This document shows positions 21,561-33,336 of a stretch of 64,000 bases of DNA, piece after piece. A program made the translations under genes and the position numbers. The stretch's first letter is position 1. Each line of letters begins with the position of its first letter. Source of the DNA: Puccinellia tenuiflora. Its lineage: Eukaryota > Streptophyta > Magnoliopsida > Poales > Poaceae. The notes beneath the pieces were generated by a model. The model made no database searches, was not told where the DNA came from, and saw only the letters and a list, made by a program, of their open reading frames with translations. The stretch covers positions 1,202,512-1,266,511 of the forward strand of contig QRDG01000529.1 in NCBI GenBank assembly GCA_012064385.1, in the 5' to 3' direction.

Positions 21561-23139
21561 TGTAATACCCCAGCATTCAGGAAGCAACGAAGGGTAGAAG
21601 TAGGATTTTGTGCATTTGCATGCATGCGTCTGAATAACCGAATAAATTTTTCGCAAAATAAAACCCTCGAGTGATCGGAGTTCATTCACCTTCATGAATT
21701 AGGGTTTAGCTTATTTTAGGTGAATGCTATAAACTTCGACATGACCTCTAGGCATTTCACTCGTTGAGGGAATTCGGATCCAATTTGAATATACAAATGA
21801 TATTGAATTGGAACACTTATTCAAAATGAATAATAAAGTTATACATGCTTATACGATTAAGCAAGCAAGTTATAAATTAATACCAAATTAAAAATTTGTG
21901 TTAACACCTATCACAATTCAAAGAGTTATTAAGACAAAGCAAATACTTTAATTGGTTGAGTATAATAAAGCATTTTCCTTACTTTGCCCCAATAATAAAG
22001 GTAAATACAAAGGCTTAAAGTAATCTTATATTCTTAAACTAAACTTGATCTTCTCATCTGATCTTAGCTTCTTATCTTCAAATCTTCCCAAACTCATTCC
22101 TGCAAGACAAATCATATAAGAAAGAAACTTGGGATGAGATTCAAAGGCTTTGTGTTATATATAAGTAGTTTGGTAACAAGATTAGCTACCTTGTTAACAG
22201 ATTTCTTTTGTATACATAAAAGCAATTGAATGTCAAATAAAATAAATAAGGTTCAAAATAAAGTTACTTGTGATCAAAATGTTTTCCTTCACCACAAGGG
22301 TGAGGCAACTTAATTATGGAACTTAGCCAATGGATATTAGGAACTTACCCTAACATCCAAATGTGGACTAGATTGATCTATATTAATTCAAAGGCAACAA
22401 AGGATTATGGATCAGACTTGGATCAGCTGGATCATCTGTGGAGTCAAGTAGGCAACAGGGGTAAGAAGCAGCATTTGATTCATACAAGAGAAGGGACAAG
22501 AGGCAACACTGATCTATTCCTCAAGAAGGCAAGATGTCAATTTCTCTAAATTAATCTAGTGCCTATTTAAGAAAGTCACATAAAAACATTTCTCTAATGG
22601 AATTCAATCCCAAGGAAGAAAATTAGCCAAATGCTAAAGCCCACAAACTTGTATATTGTAAAGCAATTGGATCATCACCAATCATATAATTCAAAGCCTC
22701 ATAAAATAAAAGCCACAAAGCTATCTTGCAACAAAAGCTACTTGGTATGCTCAGGAATAAATCCTATAAGGGGATAATATCAATCATGAGAGGGTGAAGT
22801 TATTCACATAGGAAGGTTATTTACAAGCAAAATATCTAACTCAACTGGAAACCCAAATAATGCCCTTGCATAAGAATTTGGTTAACTATAAAATAAAAGG
22901 TGAAAACAATCAAATGATTAAACTTTCTTCTATTTATAAATATGATCCAAAGGTCTCAAAACTTCAAAGTAAAAATATATGGAGCTTCTCTATAATATTA
23001 TGAGCCTTCATGATTTTTTCCATAATTTTTGGACTTTTCTAAAAGCCTTAAATAAATATGTGAATTTTCTGTTTTAAAAGATTCAGTAATTACAGTTAAT
23101 TCCAGGGGGTTATTTGCAAAAATATTTTCTTTTCTTTCT

Positions 23140-23815
23140 TCTCCTTCTATTCCTGCCAGAAGGACGACAGCGACGTCGCCGCCGGCGTTGCCACCTCTTG
23201 CTTGCCTGTTTCTCGCGCGGATAAGAACGAGACGCCGTCTGCATCTCGCCCTCCTCCTCTTTCTCCCTCGCAAGCTCTCTCTCCATCTCTAGCTCTCTTC
23301 TTCCCCGCGCGCCGAAACCCTAGTTCGCCGGTCGCCGTGAAACGCCATCGTCTCCGGTTCCCCGAGCCCAAGCTGATGCTACCCCGAGCTCCGCCTCGTG
23401 CTCCTATTCCTTCTCCATGAGCTGCGCGTGCTGGGACGACCGCAATCGCCGGAATCGGATCGTCCTCTCCGCCTCCGGTCGCCGCGGATCGAGGACGATT
23501 ACGTCGCCGTCCCACCTCCTCCGACTTCGCCGTCCACTCCGTTGGATTCTTGGTGAGCAGGGGAATCTCCCAGTGCCTTCATCCCTCTCGCTATCGCTTT
23601 TGTTCGCCGTTGCCATCTTGCGCCGCCCTCGGCCGCCGCTGGCCATGGTCGCCGGAGCTACTCCGGTGACCATTTGGTCCAAGCGCTGCCACCCGCGCGT
23701 TCCTCTCCTCCTGCCACGTCCAACAAGCCAAACCGCGCTTCCCGGCGTGGCCGGAATCGGCCGGCCTGTCGCCGGCAGAGCCGTGGCCACCGGCGTGATG
23801 TCATGGTGACGTCAC
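23140..23815. other. GC-rich island inside the 4.87-kb insertion
   Basis: About 680 bp of GC-rich sequence in AT-rich surroundings, with open frames on both strands in Arg/Ala/Pro-rich composition. 'gaaaccctag' followed by ccgccgtcgcc-type words looks like a cereal 5' UTR/first exon, possibly a captured promoter or the LTR's own promoter region. No protein is recognisable. Confidence 0.4.
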
Positions 23816-25318
23816 GGTGGGGCCAACATGTCAGACTTTTAAGAATGTAGAAAATATTTTCGATAATGAATAAAATCCTGACAGTGGGTCCTATCTGTCA
23901 GATATTTAACAATTCTAGAAATATTCCAAAATTGTAAAAGCAATAACTTTTTATTTGTTTATCAGAAAAATGCAAATAAAATATCAAAATGCTCAGAAAA
24001 ATAAAACCTACTTGAATATGCTAAATTCATGCTTGTTCAATCAACTAAAATTAAAAGTTGTTTAGAATTACTAAAATGCCATTTTTAGATGAATACGGTG
24101 AATTTCCGTCTATTCAAATAAAAACTAAATAAATAATTATTTTAAATTAAGGAAAATATAACCATTAGTTCCAATACTTCAAAATACAATATTTATGATT
24201 TTCCTAAATACCTTAACTCAATTAAAATAATGTGATTAAATCAAAGCTCTTTAAGGCAAGTTTGAAAATAAACTAAAATCATTTCTATTTTAATAATTCA
24301 ATTAATTAAATTATTTTCAAAAGACAAATATTTTCTAAAATAAAAACAATTGGAAATATAAGTTCAAAATATAAACTTTGAACTCAAATACCATTTTGTA
24401 AATGACCGTTCCGTTACTCATCCTAGATAAAAAGACACAAAGAAGAGTTCTTTATAAAATCATCCACTTTAGTGTAGGTTATATTTGATATTGGTTAGAT
24501 TACCTAAACTTATAGAATAAATGCAATTGTAAGTTATTTATTAATCATGTAGATCATTACTTCAATAATAATAGCGAACACTTAAGTCTGAATGTTATAA
24601 CAATTCAAAGTAATTTACCAATTTAGTAAATTATGAACCTAACTAATCCTTTAACCCTAATCACCTCAGTTAACAAAGTAATCAGTAACGCGAAGCCATA
24701 CTTGTGAATTTGGGTATTTTCGGGTTATCTTACGATGCATCTCATATATATGCATAATAGCATCTTGCAAGTGTTTCCAGTAGTCCTTACCCGGACTACA
24801 TTGCTGTTTTCAGATTTCTGGGTTCTGACGCAACCCTAGAACCCCGAAGGGCATGAACTGCCACCTCTACCACAGGCAAGTTCATCACTTTCTCATACAT
24901 CTTGAAATATTTGTTAGAAAACTATTTGCAAAACATTAATATACTATCACCTTTATACAAAAGAAAGCATAAAACCTATTTCTTTAATAACATGACTATT
25001 TGGCTATCTACCTGAGTGGTGGTAACCTATTATGGTTGGCAGATGGAACCATGGTAAGAAGAATAGGTCCGGAGGTTCCATTTGCAAGGGAAAGTATTAC
25101 TTAGAATTTAATAACAAATGTCGTCATAATGATTGCGCCGTAAAGACGCGTTGACCATAAGGCTTGGAATGGGACGGGAAATGTCATATGTGATCTTCTC
25201 TCATTCGCATGTCAACGGGCAACCAGCGCCGTACGCTGTAGATCTTGCGGGACTACATGAAACATGGGTGGGATCCCTTAATTCCCACGGTTCCTGGTGT
25301 CTATGATGGTCTGCCGGA

Positions 25319-25474
25319 GGTGTCTAGATAGTTCTTCCTTACGGGGTTGAATATCTAGGGTAATTCCAGAGGTGTCTAGATAGTCCTTCCTTACGGGGTT
25401 GAATATCTAGGGTAATTCCAGAGGTGTCCAGATAGTTCTTCCTTGCGGGGTTGAATACCTGGAGTGATCCCTAC
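25319..25474. repeat. Three tandem copies of a 52-bp repeat
   Basis: Units start at 25319, 25371 and 25423 (ggtgtctagatagttcttcc...); the third is the most diverged. Confidence 0.9.
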
Positions 25475-26427
25475 TATGCAGAAATGGGTGGGCATGCATT
25501 GTGCGGAGAAGCACAGTGAATGGCTTGGATCAAAAACTGGGCCCCACACCAAAGAGAGTGTGGACAGGAAAGTACGCCTGGTTGTGCAACAAGGTCTTGA
25601 TCCCTTATGGGTAAAGTGACGCACCTCTGCAGAGTGTAAAAAATTGTAACATGTTACTCCCTGTTCCGGGAAGGAGCTGCGAACGCTGCAGGAAAGGAGC
25701 TCCATGAAGCTCTAGCCCCTGTGAAGGATGACGGGCATAGTTTTCAGATTAAAAGCAACCTCTTGAAGAAATGTTTACAAAAACCTTGCATTAGCTTAAG
25801 ACTTCCTGGAGTCTAAAGTTGTAGCTAGTGCATCAAACTTCCCACCGTACATAATGAACTTGTTGGGTAACGCTGGTTACCCACCCTTTCCCCATTTGAC
25901 CCCCTGCTTAGATTTTGGACCCATCAAAGGAGTTGATGGTGGTCCACCATGACATCGAGATCTTCATCAAGGAGTCAACCGCTACTTCACCAACCGAGGC
26001 CCGACGACAACTATGGCCACGAAAGAGCAATGACAATGATGTCGAGGAGATCACTCTGCCAACAAAGGCGACCACGTCTATTGAAAGGACGAGTACAATA
26101 TGAGATAGAGGTACTCCAGATAGAGTAGATTAAGGTTGTGACAACAGCAGTAGTGGATTAGGAATTAGAGCTAGAGTTAATCTCCAGCTTAGTGCTACAG
26201 ATTAGTTCTTTTCTGGATTTTGTTTGCACGAGACTATCCTCTATGTATCGAGGAAGTTCTCAAAATTTTGTATTGAGCAGTGTTGTAATCCTATAGTGTT
26301 ACCTTGGACCTACTATGTTTCTGTTGTACCACTCTGAGGGATGTAATATTCATGAATAGGTCCTTCTGTGAGTATTATGTCAACGACTTGCACACTACAC
26401 CATGCAGTGGTGTGCTGGGTCACCGCA

Positions 26428-27521
26428 TTGTCCCTAACAACAACCCGCATTGATGCACAAACTTATTTGCGTTTGTCTCGGGAAGCAACAGTTTGCCCGC
26501 TGGAGAGACGAGCTCGATTCGGAGATGTGTATCTTTGTCCAACCCTTTGGCATGGCCTCGTTTACTTTTACCAAATTGGGTCGATGCGGAGGTCTAAAAT
26601 AAGAAACATTCGTTAATACATATATATACAAATCCATTATTGCATCTGATCACCAGAGGCTTAATATACCTCGCCAGACTGCGGATGTCCACCAATTTAG
26701 GAGTCGTCATCGCACTCGATGCTCATTTGCGCTTCGTCTTCCACCTCCATTCCCTGACCGGACTCGTTCAAAAACTGTGAGCCGTCTTCTGCTCTGATGT
26801 CTTATGCTCCAGCGGCCTCGGATTGCCGTACAATGGCAAAAATTTCCTCTTCATTCTCTCTGTTGTTGAAGTGATCCATTGCTTAACTATTACAAAAGAA
26901 AGATAAAACAATGTTAGCATTAGCCGAATAATGCAAAGTAGGGAACATTATTTTCCTCACTTTACAAAAGCAACATTGATCAAATATGCAAAAGTATCAC
27001 TAATACAGATAGAATAATCGACTTACATAGCTCGGGTCCATTTTATTTAACCCTAATACATCACGAATAATATAACTAATACATCTCCCATGCATGAACC
27101 TCTCAAACTAACTTCGACCGGTTCCTGAGCCACGGGGTGCTGAGCCACTGGCGCTGCGCATCCAAAGAGAAGGAACCCTAATAGGGTCATAGCTCACGTG
27201 ATAGGGAACCCTCTGAAGAAACGACCAGTTATTGCTATACTGCCTATACAATAGATACATGTAGCGACGGACGTGCTCGTCCTCCTCCCTAATACGGCGA
27301 CGTACCACCTCCTCGGGGGCCGACTCCCTCTGTACCGAGCGTGGCCCACGCGACTGACACCAAAGAAGATCCGGGTCGACGACGTCACCCGGATTCCTCA
27401 CCAAGCTGCGCGTCCCGGAAGGTAGCACCTCCCAGTGCCAGCCCGGCGGAGCCCAGTCCCGGACATCGCCCCTCTGGTCCAACATGGACATCGTCGCCGA
27501 GAACAATAAACTAAAAAACAC
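26428..27521 (-). pseudogene. CACTA-1 second ORF, N-terminal exons
   Basis: Exon-like segment 27521-27108 opens MSMLDQRGDVRDWAPPGWHW and matches CACTA-2 50425-50052; a second segment (26885-26700) starts MDHFNNRENEEEIFAIV. In the latter a 13-bp addition relative to CACTA-2 introduces a stop (TAA near 26809). The middle of the gene is separated by the 4.87-kb insertion. An intronless site at 26428 resumes in frame with the piece ending at 21560. Confidence 0.7.
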
Positions 27522-28275
27522 ATTTTGTGCAGTATGTCAATTAATATGGGACTTAGCATTATTATTTGGACTTAGCAAAATTTCTATTAAATCAACTAGC
27601 TAATAAATTATCATTTGGACTTAGAAAAATTTCTATTAAATCATATAGCATTATTATTTGGAATTAGCATTATTATGGGACTTAGCATATTAATATTTCT
27701 AACTAGTAAATCTAACTAATTAACCTGCAAATAAATCATCTATTAAATCATCTAGCTAGATTATCTAGTAAATCATCTAGCTAATAAATCATCTATTAAA
27801 TCATATAGCTAATAAATCATCTATTTAAAACCTAATTTCAAAACCTAAACCTAAATTAAAACCTAAATCATCTAAATTAACCACCTAAATTAAAACCTAG
27901 CTAATAAAATTAACCTAGCTAATAAATCTAACTAATTAAATTGTTAATAAATCTAACTAATTAACTTGCTAACAAAATTAACCTAGCTAATAAATCTAAC
28001 TAATTAAATTCCTAAACCCTAACCTACCTTCGGCATTTTCAAATTTAACTAATTATATTTCAAATAAGTCTAACTAATTATATTTCAAATTTCTATTTCC
28101 ATTTTTATATTTCAAATTTCTATTTCATTTTTTCCTAGCATTAACCCTAAATCCATTTTTCTATTTCTTTTTTTCTATTTCAATTTTACCTAATTAAAAA
28201 AAGAGGAGGAGGAGGGAGGCTCGGTACCTGCGACGACGGCGGCGCGGCGGGCTCGGGCGGGGGAGAGCGGCGGCG
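27522..28275. repeat. AT-rich simple-repeat leader of the CACTA-1 second ORF
   Basis: Irregular tandem words such as ctagctaataaatcatctatta and cctaaattaaaac. It ends in a GC-rich stretch interrupted by element M at 28281. No gene seen. Confidence 0.7.
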
Positions 28276-28280
28276 GCGGC

Positions 28281-29746
28281 TGATACGTGTCAAATGTATT
28301 TATAATTTTTGATCATGCCATGCTTGATTCCTATCATTATTACATGTTTATGCTACATTATTATATCATTTCAAGGCATTTTATTGGACTAACCTATTGA
28401 CAAGATGCCCAGTGCCAGTTCCCTGTTTCTGTGATGTTTTTGTTGCAGAAAGTTACTTCTGGAAATATTCTCGGAATTGGACGAAAATTTACGATGATTT
28501 TTTTATTCAAGAAATGAGGAAGGGAGCCAGAAGGGCGACCCCGGGAGGGACCCACAGTCCTGGGGTGGGTCCCACCCTGTGGGTGAGAGGGGGGGCCGCC
28601 CCTGCCCCTCGGGCAGCCCCTCGGGTGCCTCCGACGCCTATAAAATCATCCCCGATGCAAAAACCCTAACCCCCGAAGGGTTTTCCCAAATACGATACAG
28701 AGCTCCGCCACCATCGCCGACAAGTTTCGGGGGTCAAATTGCTTGTTCCGGCACCCTGCCGGGACGGGGATTGGCCCTCGGAGCCATCTTCACTGCCATC
28801 CGCTGCCTCTAGGATGAGTTGTGAGTAGTTCCCCCGCGGACTACGGGTTTGTAGCAGTAGATAGATGGTACTCTCTCCCCCTTGTTGTTCAATACCATGT
28901 TCTCGTGAGCTGCCCTACATGATCGAGATCAATCCGATTTAATATGCGTTGTGTTTGTTGGTATCCGATGGATTGGCACGTTATGATCGGATTATTTATG
29001 TTTATGAATTGTTGTTGCTGCAATGTTGTTATGCTTAGTGCTTGTCACTAGTGCACGAGTGGCATGATCTTAGATTTGGGCGCGTTATGTTTGCATGAAT
29101 ATAATTGATGCTTGGATCGTATCTATAAGTTGTATGCACATGTTATTAGTCCGGAACCGGAGACCTCGTGTGACAGAAACGGGGACATCGATGGAATGGT
29201 TAGTAACTTGAGGATTACATGTGTTCATTGTGTGTTAATGCTTTGCTCCGGTGTTCTATTAAAAGGAACACCTTAATTGCCATTTGTTCCTTAATTGGCC
29301 TGGCTGAAACTGGATGGCAGGACAAAAGATGTTGTGCGAATTCTCATTGCAAGTAGTTACAACTATATATGGAATACATGCCTACGTATGATTGATAAAC
29401 TGAATGCTTTGTCATAATTAATTAATTAGTGCAATTCTGTCAATTGCCCAACTGTAATTTGTTCACCCAATGCATGATTATTTGCTTAGGAGAGCCGCCA
29501 CTAGTGAAACTATGAACCCCGGTCCATATTTCTCCATCATTGCTTTCATGTTTCTGTTACTATTGTTCTCAAATCACTGTTGCTTTCACCTCTCTCGTGT
29601 TACTTGTGCTTCTCCAGGTGTGGCTGAATTGACAACTCAGCTGCAAAGACCTCTAAGTATTCTTTGGCTCCCATTGAGTCGAATCAATAAATTGGGTTAT
29701 ACTACCCGCGACGACTGTTGCGATCTCCTAAACTTGTGGGTTATCA
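28281..29746 (+). repeat. 5' LTR of M
   Basis: 1466 bp, TGATACGTG...GGGTTATCA. Its last 1023 bp match 35125-36145 with roughly 2-3 percent differences. Confidence 0.9.
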
Positions 29747-29757
29747 AGACTATTTTC

Positions 29758-29776
29758 TGGCTACCGTTGCCGGGGA
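29758..29776 (+). promoter_or_regulatory. Primer binding site of M
   Basis: TGGCTACCGTTGCCGGGGA, near the tRNA-Asp type TGGCGCCGTTGCCGGGGA, with two changes; 11 bases after the LTR. Confidence 0.75.
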
Positions 29777-29850
29777 GTCATAGCTCTACTTATTGGTTCA
29801 CTTGGGAAGTACTCACTTTCTCTCTACTCTCTTTATTGTTATTGTTATCA

Positions 29851-30810
29851 ATGGTTAACTTCTTTGAAACTAGATCTTATTGGCAAGGCGGATTCACGGA
29901 GGATCAACAAGAATATTATAAGGAATACCGCTTGTCAATAAAAGGGATACACTTATGGAAAATAATTAATACTCTGAACAATTATGCTAGAGACTTGTGC
30001 TTAAATTATAATATATCTTATTGCTGTGATGAGTCTAGTTGTAGCATGAATTTTAAACACCTTCCTTTTCAATGTGGTGGTAATGATAATGAAACCTTAG
30101 CATCTTATGCTAAGCGAAACTATGATTTTTATGATGTGGAACCTATTGAAGAATTTATTGCGTGGAAGGGTGCTTATGAAATTTCTTCTTTGATTGAAAA
30201 TGATGATGATGCTCCTTATAAATCTGAAAGTTTTGCTATACTTAATTATTGCATGGATAATTACAAAGATGAAAATTGCTATATTACTGAATATCTTAAG
30301 GGTTTATCTCCCCCAGAAGAAGAGACTAATGCCGTGCAGGAGCCTATGGAAGAAGAAATTGTTGAAACTGGAAGCTCATTGGATGAAAACGAGGAGGAGA
30401 GTGACGAACAAGAGGAGGAAGAATGGAGTAGCTACCCATTTCTACCTTCTAATGAGAGTAACTCTCTAACTTATACATTATTTTATTGTCCTCCTTCCTT
30501 ACAAAAGGATAATGAGTGTTATGATCCCATTGATTCATTTGAAACATCCCTTTTTGATAAAAATGATCTTGTTATATATGATAATCCATGCTATATTGAT
30601 AAATCTTATGATAATCCTTTATTTACTCCAACCATTGAGATGCATGATAATGAAGAGTTGTGCTTAGAAAGTCTATATGATAAAGCTCTTGATGATGGTC
30701 CTATTTTACTTGATGATAAAAATTATAATGCTATTGAAAGTGGGTTTAATCCCACTATTTTTGAGATGGACCGAAACTATGTGCTTGTAGATCATGAAAA
30801 CCTGTTTTAA
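29851..30810 (+). CDS. Acidic unknown protein of element M
   Basis: 319 codons from the first ATG after the primer binding site (MVNFFETRSYWQGGFTEDQQ). Not recognised. N-terminal 90 residues contain EYYKEYRLSIKG and a Cys cluster (LCLNYNISYCCDESSC). Residues 150-215 include an all-acidic tract (EEEIVETG...EEESDEQEEEEW), and the C-terminal half is built of Asp/Asn/Tyr-rich strings such as YDNPCYIDKSYDNPLF. It sits in the gag position but lacks gag and zinc-knuckle motifs. The frame stops at TAA 30808-30810, and the reading continues one frame over (next entry). An upstream extension into the LTR is open but not expected to be translated. Confidence 0.55.
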   Translation: MVNFFETRSYWQGGFTEDQQEYYKEYRLSIKGIHLWKIINTLNNYARDLCLNYNISYCCDESSCSMNFKHLPFQCGGNDNETLASYAKRNYDFYDVEPIEEFIAWKGAYEISSLIENDDDAPYKSESFAILNYCMDNYKDENCYITEYLKGLSPPEEETNAVQEPMEEEIVETGSSLDENEEESDEQEEEEWSSYPFLPSNESNSLTYTLFYCPPSLQKDNECYDPIDSFETSLFDKNDLVIYDNPCYIDKSYDNPLFTPTIEMHDNEELCLESLYDKALDDGPILLDDKNYNAIESGFNPTIFEMDRNYVLVDHENLF

Positions 30811-31037
30811 GTGATAATTATATTGTTGAGTTTGTTCATGATGCTAATGAAAAATATTATGAGAGAGGAAAATATGGTTGCCGGAGTTCTCATGACACTA
30901 AAACACCTCTCTTTATGCTAAAAGTTTTGAAGTTACACTTGCTTTACCTTCCTATGCTTAATGCTTTGTGCTTCATTGATTTATTTTCTTATATAATGCC
31001 TATGCATAGGAAGAGAGTTAGACTTAAATGTTTTTGA
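30811..31037 (+). pseudogene. Frameshifted continuation of the M ORF
   Basis: Open in the neighbouring frame directly after the stop: DNYIVEFVHDANEKYYERGK, then SSHDTKTPLFMLKVL, ending at TGA 31035-31037. The same Asp/Asn/Tyr flavour suggests a single-base shift near 30800-30812 in one longer ORF of about 395 codons. Confidence 0.5.
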
Positions 31038-33336
31038 TAATTCCCTCATGATGCTCTCCCTTGCGTTTCAATACTTATTCTTATGTGATCATCATTGAAA
31101 ATACTGGGCCTAGCTAAAAGGCTATAAATAAAAGCGCTTGTTGGGAGGCAACCCATATTTTCTTTCAGTTTTGTTTTTGATTTTATTGAGTCATGGAGTT
31201 GTTGCTTCTGTAGCAACTTCAATGTATCTTTTTGTTTTGGTTTTTTGTGCCAAGATTAGCCTCTAATGCATTGAAAGTGCGAGGTGTTATTTTGCTGTTC
31301 AGAAACAGAATTTTGTCCTTCACTGTTCGAAAAGCTAAAAATCGTATGAATTTTATATTTTTCTGAAATTTTATACAGAAAACCTGATACTGTTATCTAT
31401 CTTTCTTTAGTTTTGACTTTTCTGATTTGAGGTACAGAAGTGCCTCCAAAAATTCGATCTTTATAGACTGTTCAGTTTTTGACAGATTCTGCTTTTATTT
31501 TGTATTCGTCTCTTTTACTATCGTCAAATGCGATACTCTAGAGATGGAGTGTCACATTGAGGCTTAGTAAACAGTATCTAATTCCTAATAAAGTTGTTTG
31601 CAATTTGTCTTGAGTTGAACACATATGCATTTTAATTTATGGGCACTAACCCTCTAATCAGTTTATGAGAAGTTTTGTGTGAAGAGAGTTTTTAAGTTTT
31701 GAACGACACAGTGATGTGAGAATGGAGAAAAGCTCAAGCTTGGGGATGCCCCCATGGAATCCCCCTAAAATATTTAAGAAGATTCAAGCATCTAAGCTTG
31801 GGGATGCCCAAGGCATCCCCACTCTTCACCAACAACCATCAGGTCGTTTCGTTGAAACTACGTTTTTATCACTTTACATATTATGTGCTATGTTTGGAGC
31901 GTCTTTTTGCTTTCAGTTTTGTTTTGTTTGTTTTCTGGTCATATGCTTGTTGGATCCTTGATTTATTTGTGTGGGAGAGAGATACGCTCCGTTTTCATTT
32001 GAATACTCCTTTGCTTCGCTTATATCTTGTTGAGTATTCTTAGCTACTGTTTGTTTGCTAGTAAGCTCTCGATTTTAGCTTTTATTTTATTTAGAGCTGC
32101 TAGTAGTTGATGTTAAACTCTCTTGTTCTTCACTTATATTTGTTAGAGAGTTGCTTTGGTTGCTTGGTTAATGTGTTAGATCGGTAAAATGCTATGCATG
32201 TGGTAGTGGTATGAAGTAAAAAAACCTTCATAGTCGTGTAGATCACTATATGGATAATTTGATACTTTTCAATTGTTTTGAGACATTAAAATAACTAATG
32301 GTTAAAACATGTTGGTTAATGGTGCTAGAGCTGATTAGTGGAGATGCGTTAGTAAAGCGTGGAGCCGTACTTTTCTAAACTAAACAAACTAAGTCAACAA
32401 TGCTAATGTATCATGAATTCTGCTAAGTTGAAAAGAAGGTCCTAGTGGGTAGTTACTGCAACGGTCGGGGAAGCCAACGGGGCACTTGTGTCGCTGCCAC
32501 GATCCCTCTCAGGGTGTCTCTAACCATTTGTGGAACATTGAAACTGCTAGTTGTTTGCAATATATGAAATGCATTGTGAGTTTTGGTTTTTGGCACTTCC
32601 ACTTCCATATTTTGCTAGCCTCTTTGGTGCTGCGCAATGCCCTCTCTCACATTGAGATTGGTGCATACTTCGCGAGTACATCCAACTCCGTGGCAGAACT
32701 TCATCATGTTCTCCTACACATAAGCCAACTATCTCCCTCAAAACAGCCACCATACCTACCTATTACGACATTTCCATAGCCGTTCCGAGATACATTGCCA
32801 TGCAACATCCATCATTACATTACATGACTTGATGTCGTTCTTCATTACCATATAGTTTGCTTGATCATTGAGTTAGTGTGTAGCGTGGCTTGCCACATGT
32901 TTTACATTTTTTCCACACTACGCTCGATCATGCATATCTTCTTTTATACATCATGTATTAGTCTTATGAGTTATGAGTACCAAAAAGTGTGATGATCCAT
33001 TTGCAATATAGAGTGTTGCTCCTACGGTGAGGTATAAAACAAAAAGAAGAATAAAAGAGCCCAAAGGAGGCCAAATGAGAGAGCATTTAAAAGAGCCAAG
33101 GATGCCACCCAAAATCCAAAAAAAATAAAATAGAAAAAGAGAGATGGAGCAACACTACTATCCTTTTTACCACACTTGTGCTAGTAACACCTACACTTCA
33201 TTTTAGAGAGTTCTCATGTTGTTTTAGTAGTATAACTATGTGGGGAATTAACGTTATAGAATTTGGCTTGTATATTCCAAGGATGAGCCTCCTCAAATGC
33301 TCTAGGTCTTCATGAGCAAGCAAGTTGGATGCACCC
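31038..33336 (+). other. 3' non-coding interior of M
   Basis: AT-rich, no ORF of note. Two 'aagcttggggatgccc' copies (31737 and 31795 areas) typical of the region before the 3' LTR in Triticeae gypsy elements. Confidence 0.6.

Larger units (their letters stand above)
21561..26427. mobile_element. 4.87-kb insertion in CACTA-1, candidate giant solo LTR
   Basis: Absent from CACTA-2. The ends are TGTAATACCCC and CACCGCA (TG...CA), flanked by the 5-bp duplication TTGTC (21556-21560 and 26428-26432); CACTA-2 has a single uninterrupted copy of this site. Those are LTR-retrotransposon hallmarks, but I find no internal repeat of either end, no primer binding site and no gag or pol. The size suits the very long LTRs of cereal LARD/Sukkula-type elements, of which solo LTRs are common. 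The family is not established. Confidence 0.6.

Noticed and set aside
23147..23809. Open frames of 120-130 codons on both strands in the GC-rich island
   Set aside because: Overlapping, low-complexity Arg/Pro/Ala composition and no recognisable protein; best explained by base composition.
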